Shown: positions 1 to 6,435 of the stretch, in pieces
How positions within the stretch are numbered: position 1 is the first letter of the stretch
How the letters are laid out: every line of letters begins with the position of its first letter
Assembly (NCBI GenBank): GCA_024642445.1
Contig: JAHEBG010000067.1
Location: forward strand, 1 to 6,435
Origin: Gammaproteobacteria bacterium
GTDB taxonomy: Bacteria; Pseudomonadota; Gammaproteobacteria; Xanthomonadales; Xanthomonadaceae
Length of the DNA stretch: 6,435 bases
Reading direction: 5' to 3'
Position numbers and translations under genes: made by a program
The notes under the pieces: generated by a model
Told to the model about the DNA's origin: nothing
Database searches by the model: none
The model's input: only the letters and a program-made list of their open reading frames with translations

Positions 1-1513
<1,513 letters not shown>

Positions 1514-1517
<4 letters not shown>

Positions 1518-1783
1518 TCCAACGCCACCAGTTCAATCTGAAAACCCAGGCTGTACAGCCGTGTTGCCAGCGGGCTAAGCGCCTCGAAGCGGCCCTCGCG
1601 TAAGCTCAGTTTTTCACCGGCCAACAAGGTTTGCAGCATGCTATCGGCGCTTTTCGGGCAAATGCTAGCCAAATCATGGCGCACGCGCTGCGGATGGCTG
1701 TGCAGCTGCATGTGGCTGCTCAGGTAGATCCGGTAACGGCGGTCGCTACGGTCGTTAGCAAAAGAAAGGATGTTCGAGTTCAT
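1514..1783 (-). CDS. Small uncharacterised protein, 89 aa, convergent with acs
   Basis: I do not recognise this family. It is a soluble-looking protein with no membrane segment, signal peptide or metal-binding cluster. The N-terminal third is basic (RSDRRYR), followed by an amphipathic stretch around residues 30-55 and a C-terminal part ([27 protein letters not shown]) that reads like helix then strand. Support for its being real: codon choice (AGC, CTG, CGC, GCC) matches the neighbouring genes, and it fills the gap between acs and the next promoter. Its stop TAA lies inside the same TTAA that holds the acs stop, so the two genes converge with a 4-base overlap. No clear Shine-Dalgarno precedes the ATG at 1783. 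The next in-frame ATG is residue 25, within YLSSHMQLH, and would remove the predicted first strand. Function unknown. Confidence 0.7.
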
Positions 1784-1842
1784 GCAGTCATCGTAAATCA
1801 GCCTTGATGCCTGCAGTCCAAGAATTTTTCGGGGGTAGGGTT

Positions 1843-1871
1843 TTGCCTAGAATCCGGCATGGCACTAGAAT
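1843..1871 (+). promoter_or_regulatory. Putative sigma70 promoter for the methyltransferase gene
   Basis: TTGCCT (1843-1848) and TAGAAT (1866-1871) are separated by exactly 17 bases, with the -10 box 5/6 to consensus and the -35 box 4/6. Transcription would start near 1878, giving a short leader just before the ribosome binding site. The 7-mer CTAGAAT also occurs 18 bases upstream (1847-1853), so a second overlapping -10 element is possible, though its -35 is poor. The site lies in the 112-base divergent gap between the small reverse-strand gene and the methyltransferase gene. Confidence 0.5.
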
Positions 1872-1884
1872 GGGGTTAAATCGT

Positions 1885-1890
1885 AAGGGG
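1885..1890 (+). promoter_or_regulatory. Ribosome binding site of the methyltransferase gene
   Basis: AAGGGG ends 5 bases before the ATG at 1896. It is a purine-rich Shine-Dalgarno-like stretch at good spacing and supports that start over other in-frame candidates. Confidence 0.6.
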
Positions 1891-1895
1891 ATTCA

Positions 1896-2624
1896 ATGCA
1901 TAACTACAGTGAAATCTTCCGTGCCCGCGCGCGCCAGTACCATACGGCCATGCAAACGTTTCCGCAGGCGCGTGATGCGGAATTCCTGGCATTGCTGGAA
2001 GACCTGCCTGCTACGGCGATGGATGTTCTGGATGTGCCGTCCGGCGGTGGTTATCTTTCCGGCTATTTGCCATCGCCGTTGCGGTTGAGCAGTTGCGACT
2101 TCAGTGCCGGCTTCGCCGAAACCGGCGTGCCCTTGGCCAGTACAAGCCAATTGCCGTATCCAGCAGACAGTTTCGATGCCGTGTTGTCTTTGACCGGCTT
2201 GCATCATGTGAATGTTGCTGAGCAGGAAGCTTTTCTGGCCGAATGTTATCGCGTGTTGCGCAACGGCGGCCATGTTTTGGTGGGTGAAGTGTTGGCCGGT
2301 ACGCCGGTGGATGCCTTCTTGAATGATTTCGTGCATCGGCATAACAGTCAGGGTCACACCGGTGAATTTCTCGATGCCTCGTTTCTCAATCGCTTGCGGC
2401 ACGCAGGCTTTTCAGATGCCGGCATGATCCGTAGGGATTACGTCTGGCGTTTCCCCGATGTTGCCGCGCTGTGTTTTTATTGCAGAAACATGTTTGGTAT
2501 CGATAGGGCAGATGATGACATGCTGAAAAACGGCTTACGCGAATTTCTGAACTACCGTAGCCTGCCCGGCGGTGGTATTGAGTTGCCCTGGCAGCTGGTA
2601 TTTTTTCAAGCGCTGAAGCGGTAA
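1896..2624 (+). CDS. Class I SAM-dependent methyltransferase, 242 aa
   Basis: A predicted cytoplasmic methyltransferase of the Methyltransf_11 type; its acceptor substrate is not evident. The Rossmann-like core is visible in order: motif I VLDVPSGGGYLS (about residues 44-55, with Asp46 at the strand end), the acidic end of strand 2 at CDFS (Asp68), LPYPADSFDAVLSLTGLHHV (about 86-105, where DAVLSLTGLHH corresponds to strand 4 and motif III), and the helix-strand YRVLRNGGHVLVGEV (about 118-132). The glycine loop reads VPSGGG rather than the common VGCGTG, a variant seen in some proteobacterial methyltransferases. The C-terminal 110 residues contain several aromatic and acidic patches and probably form the substrate-specific cap. 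The gene stands alone, with its own likely promoter and a Shine-Dalgarno sequence. It converges on crcB and overlaps its end by 19 bases. No neighbour indicates a pathway. Confidence 0.9.
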   Translation: MHNYSEIFRARARQYHTAMQTFPQARDAEFLALLEDLPATAMDVLDVPSGGGYLSGYLPSPLRLSSCDFSAGFAETGVPLASTSQLPYPADSFDAVLSLTGLHHVNVAEQEAFLAECYRVLRNGGHVLVGEVLAGTPVDAFLNDFVHRHNSQGHTGEFLDASFLNRLRHAGFSDAGMIRRDYVWRFPDVAALCFYCRNMFGIDRADDDMLKNGLREFLNYRSLPGGGIELPWQLVFFQALKR

Positions 2625-2974
2625 GCAAGACCAACGGCAAGCAGACCACACAGCATGCTCAAGACCGCATAAGTCATGGCAATCACCCAGTCGCCACGTT
2701 TGAGCAAAGCAAATGTTTCAAGCCCGAATGCCGAGAACGTGGTGAAACCACCCAATACGCCGGTCAACAGGAACAGCCGTAGGTTGGGTGAAAACCAGGA
2801 GTGCTTGGCGGCCAACGCGAACACCAGGCCTGCCAATAGACAGCCCAGCACATTCACCACGAAGGTAGGCCATGGAAATTTTTGTTGCAAGGTGTGTGGC
2901 AGTATCCAGCCGGAGAGGGCGTAACGCGATACCGCGCCGAAAGCGCCACCTAGCGCTACCAACATCCAATGCAT
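2606..2974 (-). CDS. crcB: Fluoride ion channel CrcB (Fluc family)
   Basis: A 122-residue inner-membrane protein, the normal length for the family, with four hydrophobic segments (about residues 1-22, 35-56, 66-91, 96-118). CrcB/Fluc works as a dual-topology dimer that lets toxic fluoride leave the cytoplasm. Family signatures are present: GGAFGAVSRY (9-18), the conserved Asn41 in FVVNVLGCLLAG, and GGFTTFSAFGLE (75-86). The last contains the TTFS sequence associated with the central sodium site and the paired phenylalanines (Phe80 and Phe83) that line the fluoride path. The ATG at 2974 follows GGAG at 2984-2981 with a 6-base spacer. Another Met at residue 4 is less well placed. The 3' end overlaps the convergent methyltransferase gene by 19 bases. 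No fluoride riboswitch is recognisable upstream. The gene probably has its own promoter, because a terminator separates it from aqpZ. Confidence 0.96.
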   Translation of the reverse strand: MHWMLVALGGAFGAVSRYALSGWILPHTLQQKFPWPTFVVNVLGCLLAGLVFALAAKHSWFSPNLRLFLLTGVLGGFTTFSAFGLETFALLKRGDWVIAMTYAVLSMLCGLLAVGLAYRFSA

Positions 2975-2980
2975 TGTTTA

Positions 2981-2984
2981 CTCC
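2981..2984 (-). promoter_or_regulatory. Shine-Dalgarno of crcB
   Basis: GGAG on the reverse strand lies 6 bases before the ATG at 2974 and fixes that codon as the start. Confidence 0.65.
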
Positions 2985-3034
2985 AGTTCACGGCGAAATC
3001 GCTCAGGGCGTAAGTGCTAGCGTTATTTGCAAAC

Positions 3035-3063
3035 ACTTTATGCCTGATGGCAGGAATGGGCAA
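3035..3063 (-). promoter_or_regulatory. Weak candidate promoter for crcB
   Basis: On the reverse strand TTGCCC (3063-3058) and TAAAGT (3040-3035) are 17 bases apart, each matching 4 of 6 consensus positions. The site sits directly after the aqpZ terminator and 60 bases before the crcB start, where a promoter is expected. The match alone is not strong and could be chance. Confidence 0.3.
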
Positions 3064-3064
3064 C

Positions 3065-3088
3065 AAAAAAGGCGCCAAGGCGCCTTTT
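3065..3088 (-). terminator. Rho-independent terminator of aqpZ
   Basis: Reading on the reverse strand, an 8-bp perfect stem (AAAAGGCG pairing with CGCCTTTT) encloses a 6-base loop and runs into six T residues (3070-3065). It begins 18 bases after the aqpZ stop codon. The sequence is nearly symmetrical, so it could also stop transcription arriving from the left on the forward strand (there the tail is only four T). It insulates crcB from aqpZ read-through. Confidence 0.88.
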
Positions 3089-3105
3089 CCGAAGCCAGTA
3101 GCGAC

Positions 3106-3792
3106 TTAGTTTGGTTTGCCGATGAGCTTATAAACCGTTGCGCCTAGAACGGCACCCACAATCGGTGCAGCCCAGAACACCCAAAGTTGTTGTACAGCCC
3201 AAGCGTCTGCGAATAGGGCGACGCCGGTGCTGCGTGCCGGATTCACCGAGGTGTTGGTCACCGGTATCGAGATCAGATGAATCAGCGTAAGGCAAAGGCC
3301 GATGGCAATGGGTGCAAATCCGGCCGGTGCCCGTGCATCGGTGGCACCCAGGATTACAATCAGGAAGAATGCGGTGAGAACCACTTCGGTGATAACGGCC
3401 GCCTGCATCGAAAAGCCGCCCGGCGAGTGTTCGCCAAAGCCGTTAGAGGCAAAGCCGCCGGTGCCGGCAAAATCAGCCTTTCCGGAGGCAATTAAATACA
3501 GAACACCACCAGCGGCTATCGCACCCAGCACCTGGGCCACGATATAAGGCAAAAGGTCTTTTGCCGGGAAACGCCCGCCGGCCCACAGGCCAATGGATAC
3601 CGCCGGGTTCAAATGGCAACCCGAAATATGGCCGATGGCATAAGCCATGGTTAAAACGGTAAGGCCGAAAGCCAGCGATACGCCGACGAAGCCGATGCCG
3701 AGTTCAGGGAAAGCCGCCGCCAATACGGCGCTACCGCAGCCGCCTAGCACAAGCCAAAACGTGCCGAAAAATTCCGCTCCGAGTTTCTTCAT
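3106..3792 (-). CDS. aqpZ: Aquaporin Z, water channel
   Basis: A six-helix inner-membrane channel of the MIP family for rapid water flow. It is 228 residues from the preferred start, close to the E. coli protein (231), and very similar along its whole length. Both NPA boxes are present, in [10 protein letters not shown] and [10 protein letters not shown]. The selectivity filter is the water-specific set Phe42, His172, Thr181 and Arg187 in this numbering, corresponding to Phe43, His174, Thr183 and Arg189 of E. coli AqpZ; a glycerol facilitator would have Gly/Phe in place of His/Thr. Two in-frame ATGs lie 6 bases apart (3798 and 3792). GGAG (3803-3800) is only 1 base from the first but 7 from the second, so the second is chosen. 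The gene is followed by a strong terminator and preceded by a 138-base gap, so it is probably monocistronic. Confidence 0.96.
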   Translation of the reverse strand: MKKLGAEFFGTFWLVLGGCGSAVLAAAFPELGIGFVGVSLAFGLTVLTMAYAIGHISGCHLNPAVSIGLWAGGRFPAKDLLPYIVAQVLGAIAAGGVLYLIASGKADFAGTGGFASNGFGEHSPGGFSMQAAVITEVVLTAFFLIVILGATDARAPAGFAPIAIGLCLTLIHLISIPVTNTSVNPARSTGVALFADAWAVQQLWVFWAAPIVGAVLGATVYKLIGKPN

Positions 3793-3799
3793 CTGCATG

Positions 3800-3803
3800 C
3801 TCC
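3800..3803 (-). promoter_or_regulatory. Shine-Dalgarno that decides the aqpZ start
   Basis: GGAG on the reverse strand is followed by a single base before the ATG at 3798, too close to use. It lies 7 bases before the ATG at 3792, a normal spacing. This favours the shorter protein beginning [10 protein letters not shown]. Confidence 0.6.
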
Positions 3804-3840
3804 ATTTGGATTTTTGTTAGGGATTATTCGATGATGCATT

Positions 3841-3863
3841 CAGGCGAAATCTCCCTCCGCCTG
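3841..3863. repeat. Inverted repeat in the aqpZ upstream region
   Basis: CAGGCG (3841-3846) and CGCCTG (3858-3863) form a perfect 6-bp inverted repeat with an 11-base spacer. It lies about 50-70 bases upstream of the aqpZ start. It might be a protein-binding site or a leader hairpin; there is no independent support, and such a short repeat can occur by chance. An AATAAT (3828-3823, reverse strand) just downstream could be a -10 box but lacks a convincing -35. Confidence 0.25.
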
Positions 3864-3882
3864 CCGACCAACATAAACGCTG

Positions 3883-3913
3883 AAAAGGCTTTTGTACATA
3901 AGGCTGGCCTTTT
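3883..3913 (-). terminator. Possible terminator after the GH31 gene
   Basis: Reading on the reverse strand, AAAAGGC (3913-3907) pairs perfectly with GCCTTTT (3889-3883) across a 17-base loop, ending in four T. It lies 18 bases beyond the GH31 stop codon, the expected place for the end of the operon. The large loop and short T run make it weaker than the aqpZ terminator. Within the loop, AGCCTT offers alternative pairing. Confidence 0.45.
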
Positions 3914-3930
3914 TAAGATCAATGAAGGAA

Positions 3931-6321
3931 TCAGCGAATATGCAGCGTAAGTGATTCTGCCTTCCAGTCCAGCGGTATGCTCAGACGCTTGTTGGCGGCA
4001 TCGTAGTGTGTGTTAACGAGCGTTTTGCTACCGATGCGAACTACGGCAGATTTGGGCCAGTTATGCACCACCAGTTCAATATGGCGCGTTAGTGGCCTTC
4101 CTGTGAAGTCACCGCTTCGCTTCAAGGTAATGTCCAGGGCTTGACGCTTTTGTTCGGCGGAAAATGTTAGCCGTTCGAACTTTTTGGTGGCAATAGCTTG
4201 CGGATCCTTGCCGTCGTCGTCATACATTTCGCCCGTTGCCGTTTGCACCGTGGCATCGGCATAATAATGCAGTTGCAAGTGGCTGCTGTCATAAACGCTG
4301 GTGTTGGCCATGTCAGCCGCCATCGGGATGAATGATCCGGCTTTAACGTATACCGGCAGTGTTTTCAATGACACCGGCGCGTCGATGCGTTGGCCGCCGT
4401 TATGTCGCGTATCGGTCCAGTAATCAAACCATACGCCTTTTGGCAGTTCCACGTTTACCGACGTTACGCCCGGTGCAGTTACCGGAGTTACCAGAAAAGC
4501 ATCGCCCCAGAAATAGGACTGTGCATTGTCAATCAGTGCCGGGTTGCTTTCATCGCTGAAAAACAGCGGCCGCATCAACGGCATGCCGCTCAGGCTGTTC
4601 TGGTAGGCCAGGCTGTAGTTGTAGGGCAGTAACCGGTAGCGTAGATTCACGAACGGCCGCAGGATATCCTGCGTACTTGCATCATGAAACACCGGTTCGG
4701 ACGCTATATGATCTTGGGCGTGCGGCCGGTACACCGGTTGAAACACGCCGTATTGCAGCCAGCGGATATACATTTCGGCATCGAACGTTTCGCCACCGGC
4801 GAAGCCACCCAGATCGGAGTGGGTATACGCAAGGCCCAATAAACCCATCTGCAGTGCCAGTTCCACCTGTGGCTTCAGCCCATCCCATTCGCGTGAGACG
4901 TCGCCGGTCCAAGGCAGCATACCGTAGCGCTGGCTTCCGGCGAATCCGGAGCGCATCATGATGAAAGGCCGTTCATCGGGCGTGTCCTTCAAGGCATTTT
5001 CGTACACCATTTTGGCCCATTGATGACCGTAGGCATTATGCACGGCTGCACCGCTGCCAATGGCATGCATGGCATCGTCCGGATGAACTTCCGGTTCGCC
5101 CAGATCACCCCACCAGCCGGCTACACCCTGCTTTTTCAAGCCGCGGTAAATGTTCCAGAACCATGCTTGCGCTTTCGGGTCGAACACATCCACCAGGCCG
5201 GTGTTGCCGAAATAAAAATCGAAGGTTTTCGGTTTGCCATCCGGGCCGGGCGTAATCGCGCCAGCATCTACCGCTTCCTGCCAGCGTTTAGAGCTGGTCA
5301 GAATAAACGGCTCAGTGACCAAAATGGTATTGACGCCGTCTTTCTTCAAATCGGCAATCATACCTTCAGGGTCAGGAAAGGCGTTGTTATCCCAGGCCAG
5401 ATTGCCCATATGGCCTTTGATGTCAGGGCCAAACCAATACAGGTCGAGTATGACGGCATCCACCGGGAACCCGGTCTGCTTAAATTTCGCCACCGTATCC
5501 AGCACTTCAGCCTGTGTCCGGTAACCAAAGCGTGACGCGAAATTGCCGAATGCCCAGCGTGGCGGCAACGGTTGCCGTCCAGTAACGGCGGTGTAATTGC
5601 GTAGGATATCGGGTGTGCTGTTACCGGCAACAAACAAATACGCAGTTCGGCCTTCAACGGCTGAGAATTCAAGGAGGTCTTTATCGGTCTTGCCCAGATC
5701 AATGCTGCCACTGGCGGTATTGTCGAACAGCAGCAGATATTTGTTGCTGGATACCACCGCCGGCACACTGTAATACATCTGTTCGGCATGGGTGGTATAG
5801 CCGTAGCTGGCCTTGTTGTATAGCGGCAGTTTAAATCCGCGCCGATCCATACCCAGCACACGTTGGCCGGTGCCCATCAGTTTTTCCTGCGGTTGCAGGG
5901 CAAAACGGAATCCGCGTTGGCCTTGCGCAAGCTGCAGGCCGCCATTTTCTGCCAGCAACGATTTGCCATTTTTCATAAAGCGTAGCGAAAGCGGCTCGCG
6001 CTCGATGTCTACCCACAGCGCATCACTGCCGAATCGCCAGCCGGTGTGGCGTTCTTGCAATCGGTACTTTCCAGGCTGAGCCGCTACAGCAATGGCAAAA
6101 GAATCCATCTGTGCCACGCCGTTCGGCTGATAGAACACTTCAACCGCCTCGGCGTTGTAGAAGCGCACACGTACCGAGCCTTTGTCGGTGCTAAGCCTTA
6201 GTGTCTGGCCTTGCCGTTCAATTCCGGTGACGCGCTGCTCTAGGGCAAGTGCGTTGCTGCTGAGCGAAGCAAACGCAAGAAACAGCAATAGGTGGCGCAA
6301 TAAAATAAACGTGGACTTCAT
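3931..6321 (-). CDS. Secreted GH31 alpha-glucosidase / 4-alpha-glucosyltransferase (Agd31B-like)
   Basis: A 796-residue family 31 glycoside hydrolase acting on alpha-glucosides outside the cytoplasm. Residues 1-26 are a signal peptide (Lys2, hydrophobic core LLLFLAFASL, cleavage after ALA at 24-26) without a lipobox Cys, so a periplasmic or released protein is likely. An N-terminal beta-sandwich (about 27-250) is followed by the (beta/alpha)8 barrel (about 255-580) and C-terminal beta domains (about 580-796). The predicted nucleophile is Asp406 in GWWGDLGEPE; the acid/base is Asp474 in PWTGDVSREW. HSDLGGF (501-507) is another conserved barrel segment. The 68-residue gap between the two aspartates equals that of Cellvibrio japonicus Agd31B (Asp412/Asp480, from memory), a transglucosylase, and the LGEPE motif is also of that type. 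Hydrolytic alpha-glucosidase or alpha-xylosidase activity remains possible. GGAG (6330-6327) stands 5 bases before the ATG. The start overlaps the preceding gene's stop, implying an operon. Confidence 0.94.
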   Translation of the reverse strand: MKSTFILLRHLLLFLAFASLSSNALALEQRVTGIERQGQTLRLSTDKGSVRVRFYNAEAVEVFYQPNGVAQMDSFAIAVAAQPGKYRLQERHTGWRFGSDALWVDIEREPLSLRFMKNGKSLLAENGGLQLAQGQRGFRFALQPQEKLMGTGQRVLGMDRRGFKLPLYNKASYGYTTHAEQMYYSVPAVVSSNKYLLLFDNTASGSIDLGKTDKDLLEFSAVEGRTAYLFVAGNSTPDILRNYTAVTGRQPLPPRWAFGNFASRFGYRTQAEVLDTVAKFKQTGFPVDAVILDLYWFGPDIKGHMGNLAWDNNAFPDPEGMIADLKKDGVNTILVTEPFILTSSKRWQEAVDAGAITPGPDGKPKTFDFYFGNTGLVDVFDPKAQAWFWNIYRGLKKQGVAGWWGDLGEPEVHPDDAMHAIGSGAAVHNAYGHQWAKMVYENALKDTPDERPFIMMRSGFAGSQRYGMLPWTGDVSREWDGLKPQVELALQMGLLGLAYTHSDLGGFAGGETFDAEMYIRWLQYGVFQPVYRPHAQDHIASEPVFHDASTQDILRPFVNLRYRLLPYNYSLAYQNSLSGMPLMRPLFFSDESNPALIDNAQSYFWGDAFLVTPVTAPGVTSVNVELPKGVWFDYWTDTRHNGGQRIDAPVSLKTLPVYVKAGSFIPMAADMANTSVYDSSHLQLHYYADATVQTATGEMYDDDGKDPQAIATKKFERLTFSAEQKRQALDITLKRSGDFTGRPLTRHIELVVHNWPKSAVVRIGSKTLVNTHYDAANKRLSIPLDWKAESLTLHIR

Positions 6322-6435
6322 GGCAACTCCAGTATCAACGACTGCAGTGGTGCGATATCCAGTGCCATGCTGCCGTTCATGTGCGTAACATTTAGCACAG
6401 CAGCACTACCGCCGAGCTGATCTTTTAACCGATAC
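6318..6435 (-). CDS. C-terminal 38 codons of an upstream gene, probably a GH13-type alpha-glucan enzyme; 5' end outside window
   Basis: The reverse-strand frame is open from the window edge to a TGA at 6320-6318 and encodes a tail starting YRLKDQLGGSAAVLN and ending with IAPLQSLILELP. The pattern is a short strand, a Gly-rich turn (LGGS), a strand (AAVLNV), and a final strand introduced by PLQSLILEL. It resembles the C-terminal beta-sandwich that closes many alpha-amylase-family (GH13) enzymes, where the last strand typically reads P-x-S-x-x-(V/L)-L-x-L. Identification from 38 residues is tentative; another beta-sandwich glycosidase is possible. The stop overlaps the GH31 start as ATGA, and the GH31 Shine-Dalgarno lies inside this coding region. 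That is the usual arrangement for translational coupling and indicates that both genes share a transcript. Confidence 0.65.
   Translation of the reverse strand, partial: YRLKDQLGGSAAVLNVTHMNGSMALDIAPLQSLILELP
6327..6330 (-). promoter_or_regulatory. Shine-Dalgarno of the GH31 gene, inside the upstream coding region
   Basis: GGAG on the reverse strand ends 5 bases before the ATG at 6321 and is embedded in the last codons (Leu-Glu-Leu-Pro) of the preceding gene. It supports the chosen start, which also gives an intact signal peptide. Confidence 0.65.

Noticed and set aside
1804..2088. A forward-strand open frame overlapping the start of the methyltransferase gene
   Set aside because: It crosses the promoter and start of the better-supported gene in another frame, lacks a ribosome binding site, and gives an Arg/Cys-rich translation.
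3043..3054. CCTGATGGCAGG, a small hairpin with a CTGATGG piece resembling part of a fluoride riboswitch
   Set aside because: The similarity is on the strand opposite to crcB transcription, and the rest of the riboswitch core is absent. A 4-bp stem is not meaningful alone.
5020..5535. A 171-codon forward-strand open frame inside the GH31 gene
   Set aside because: It lies wholly antisense to a well-supported enzyme gene, across its catalytic barrel. The translation has no recognisable domain and there is no proper ribosome binding site; such frames are common opposite GC-rich genes.
5358..5861. A 167-codon reverse-strand open frame overlapping the GH31 gene in another frame
   Set aside because: The composition (many Cys, Arg, Trp and Pro in no pattern) is typical of an out-of-frame reading, and the GH31 frame here matches its family continuously.

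Overview
The window (6,435 bp, moderately GC-rich) is compact bacterial chromosomal DNA: five complete genes, two genes cut by the window edges, and short intergenic gaps, none longer than about 135 bp. The aquaporin is very close to the Escherichia coli AqpZ type. The GH31 enzyme carries the motif set and catalytic spacing of the Cellvibrio-type secreted alpha-transglucosylases. Together these suggest a gammaproteobacterium that uses alpha-glucans (Xanthomonadales- or Cellvibrionales-like). That placement is an inference; a betaproteobacterium is not excluded.

Layout, left to right. (1) 1-1517 (+): the C-terminal three quarters of acetyl-CoA synthetase (acs). (2) 1514-1783 (-): a small uncharacterised protein whose stop codon shares the same TTAA as the acs stop. 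(3) 1784-1895: a divergent gap with a good sigma70-like promoter reading right. (4) 1896-2624 (+): a class I SAM-dependent methyltransferase of unknown substrate, overlapping tail-to-tail with (5) 2606-2974 (-): the fluoride channel crcB. (6) 3065-3088: a rho-independent terminator. (7) 3106-3792 (-): the water channel aqpZ. (8) 3793-3930: a gap with the aqpZ leader and a possible GH31 terminator. (9) 3931-6321 (-): a secreted GH31 alpha-glucosidase/alpha-transglucosylase. (10) 6318-6435 (-): the last 38 codons of an upstream gene, probably the C-terminal beta-sandwich of an alpha-amylase-family (GH13-like) enzyme. Its stop overlaps the GH31 start as ATGA.

Functionally there is one clear operon edge, the two alpha-glucan genes at the right end, which belong to a cluster continuing beyond the window. 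The rest are independent housekeeping or stress genes: acetate activation, fluoride export, water permeability and an orphan methyltransferase. I found no CRISPR array, mobile element, phage gene, tRNA or rRNA, and nothing that amounts to a new multi-gene system. The points most worth following are the alpha-glucan gene pair with translational coupling, the small protein sharing a stop with acs, and the orphan methyltransferase.
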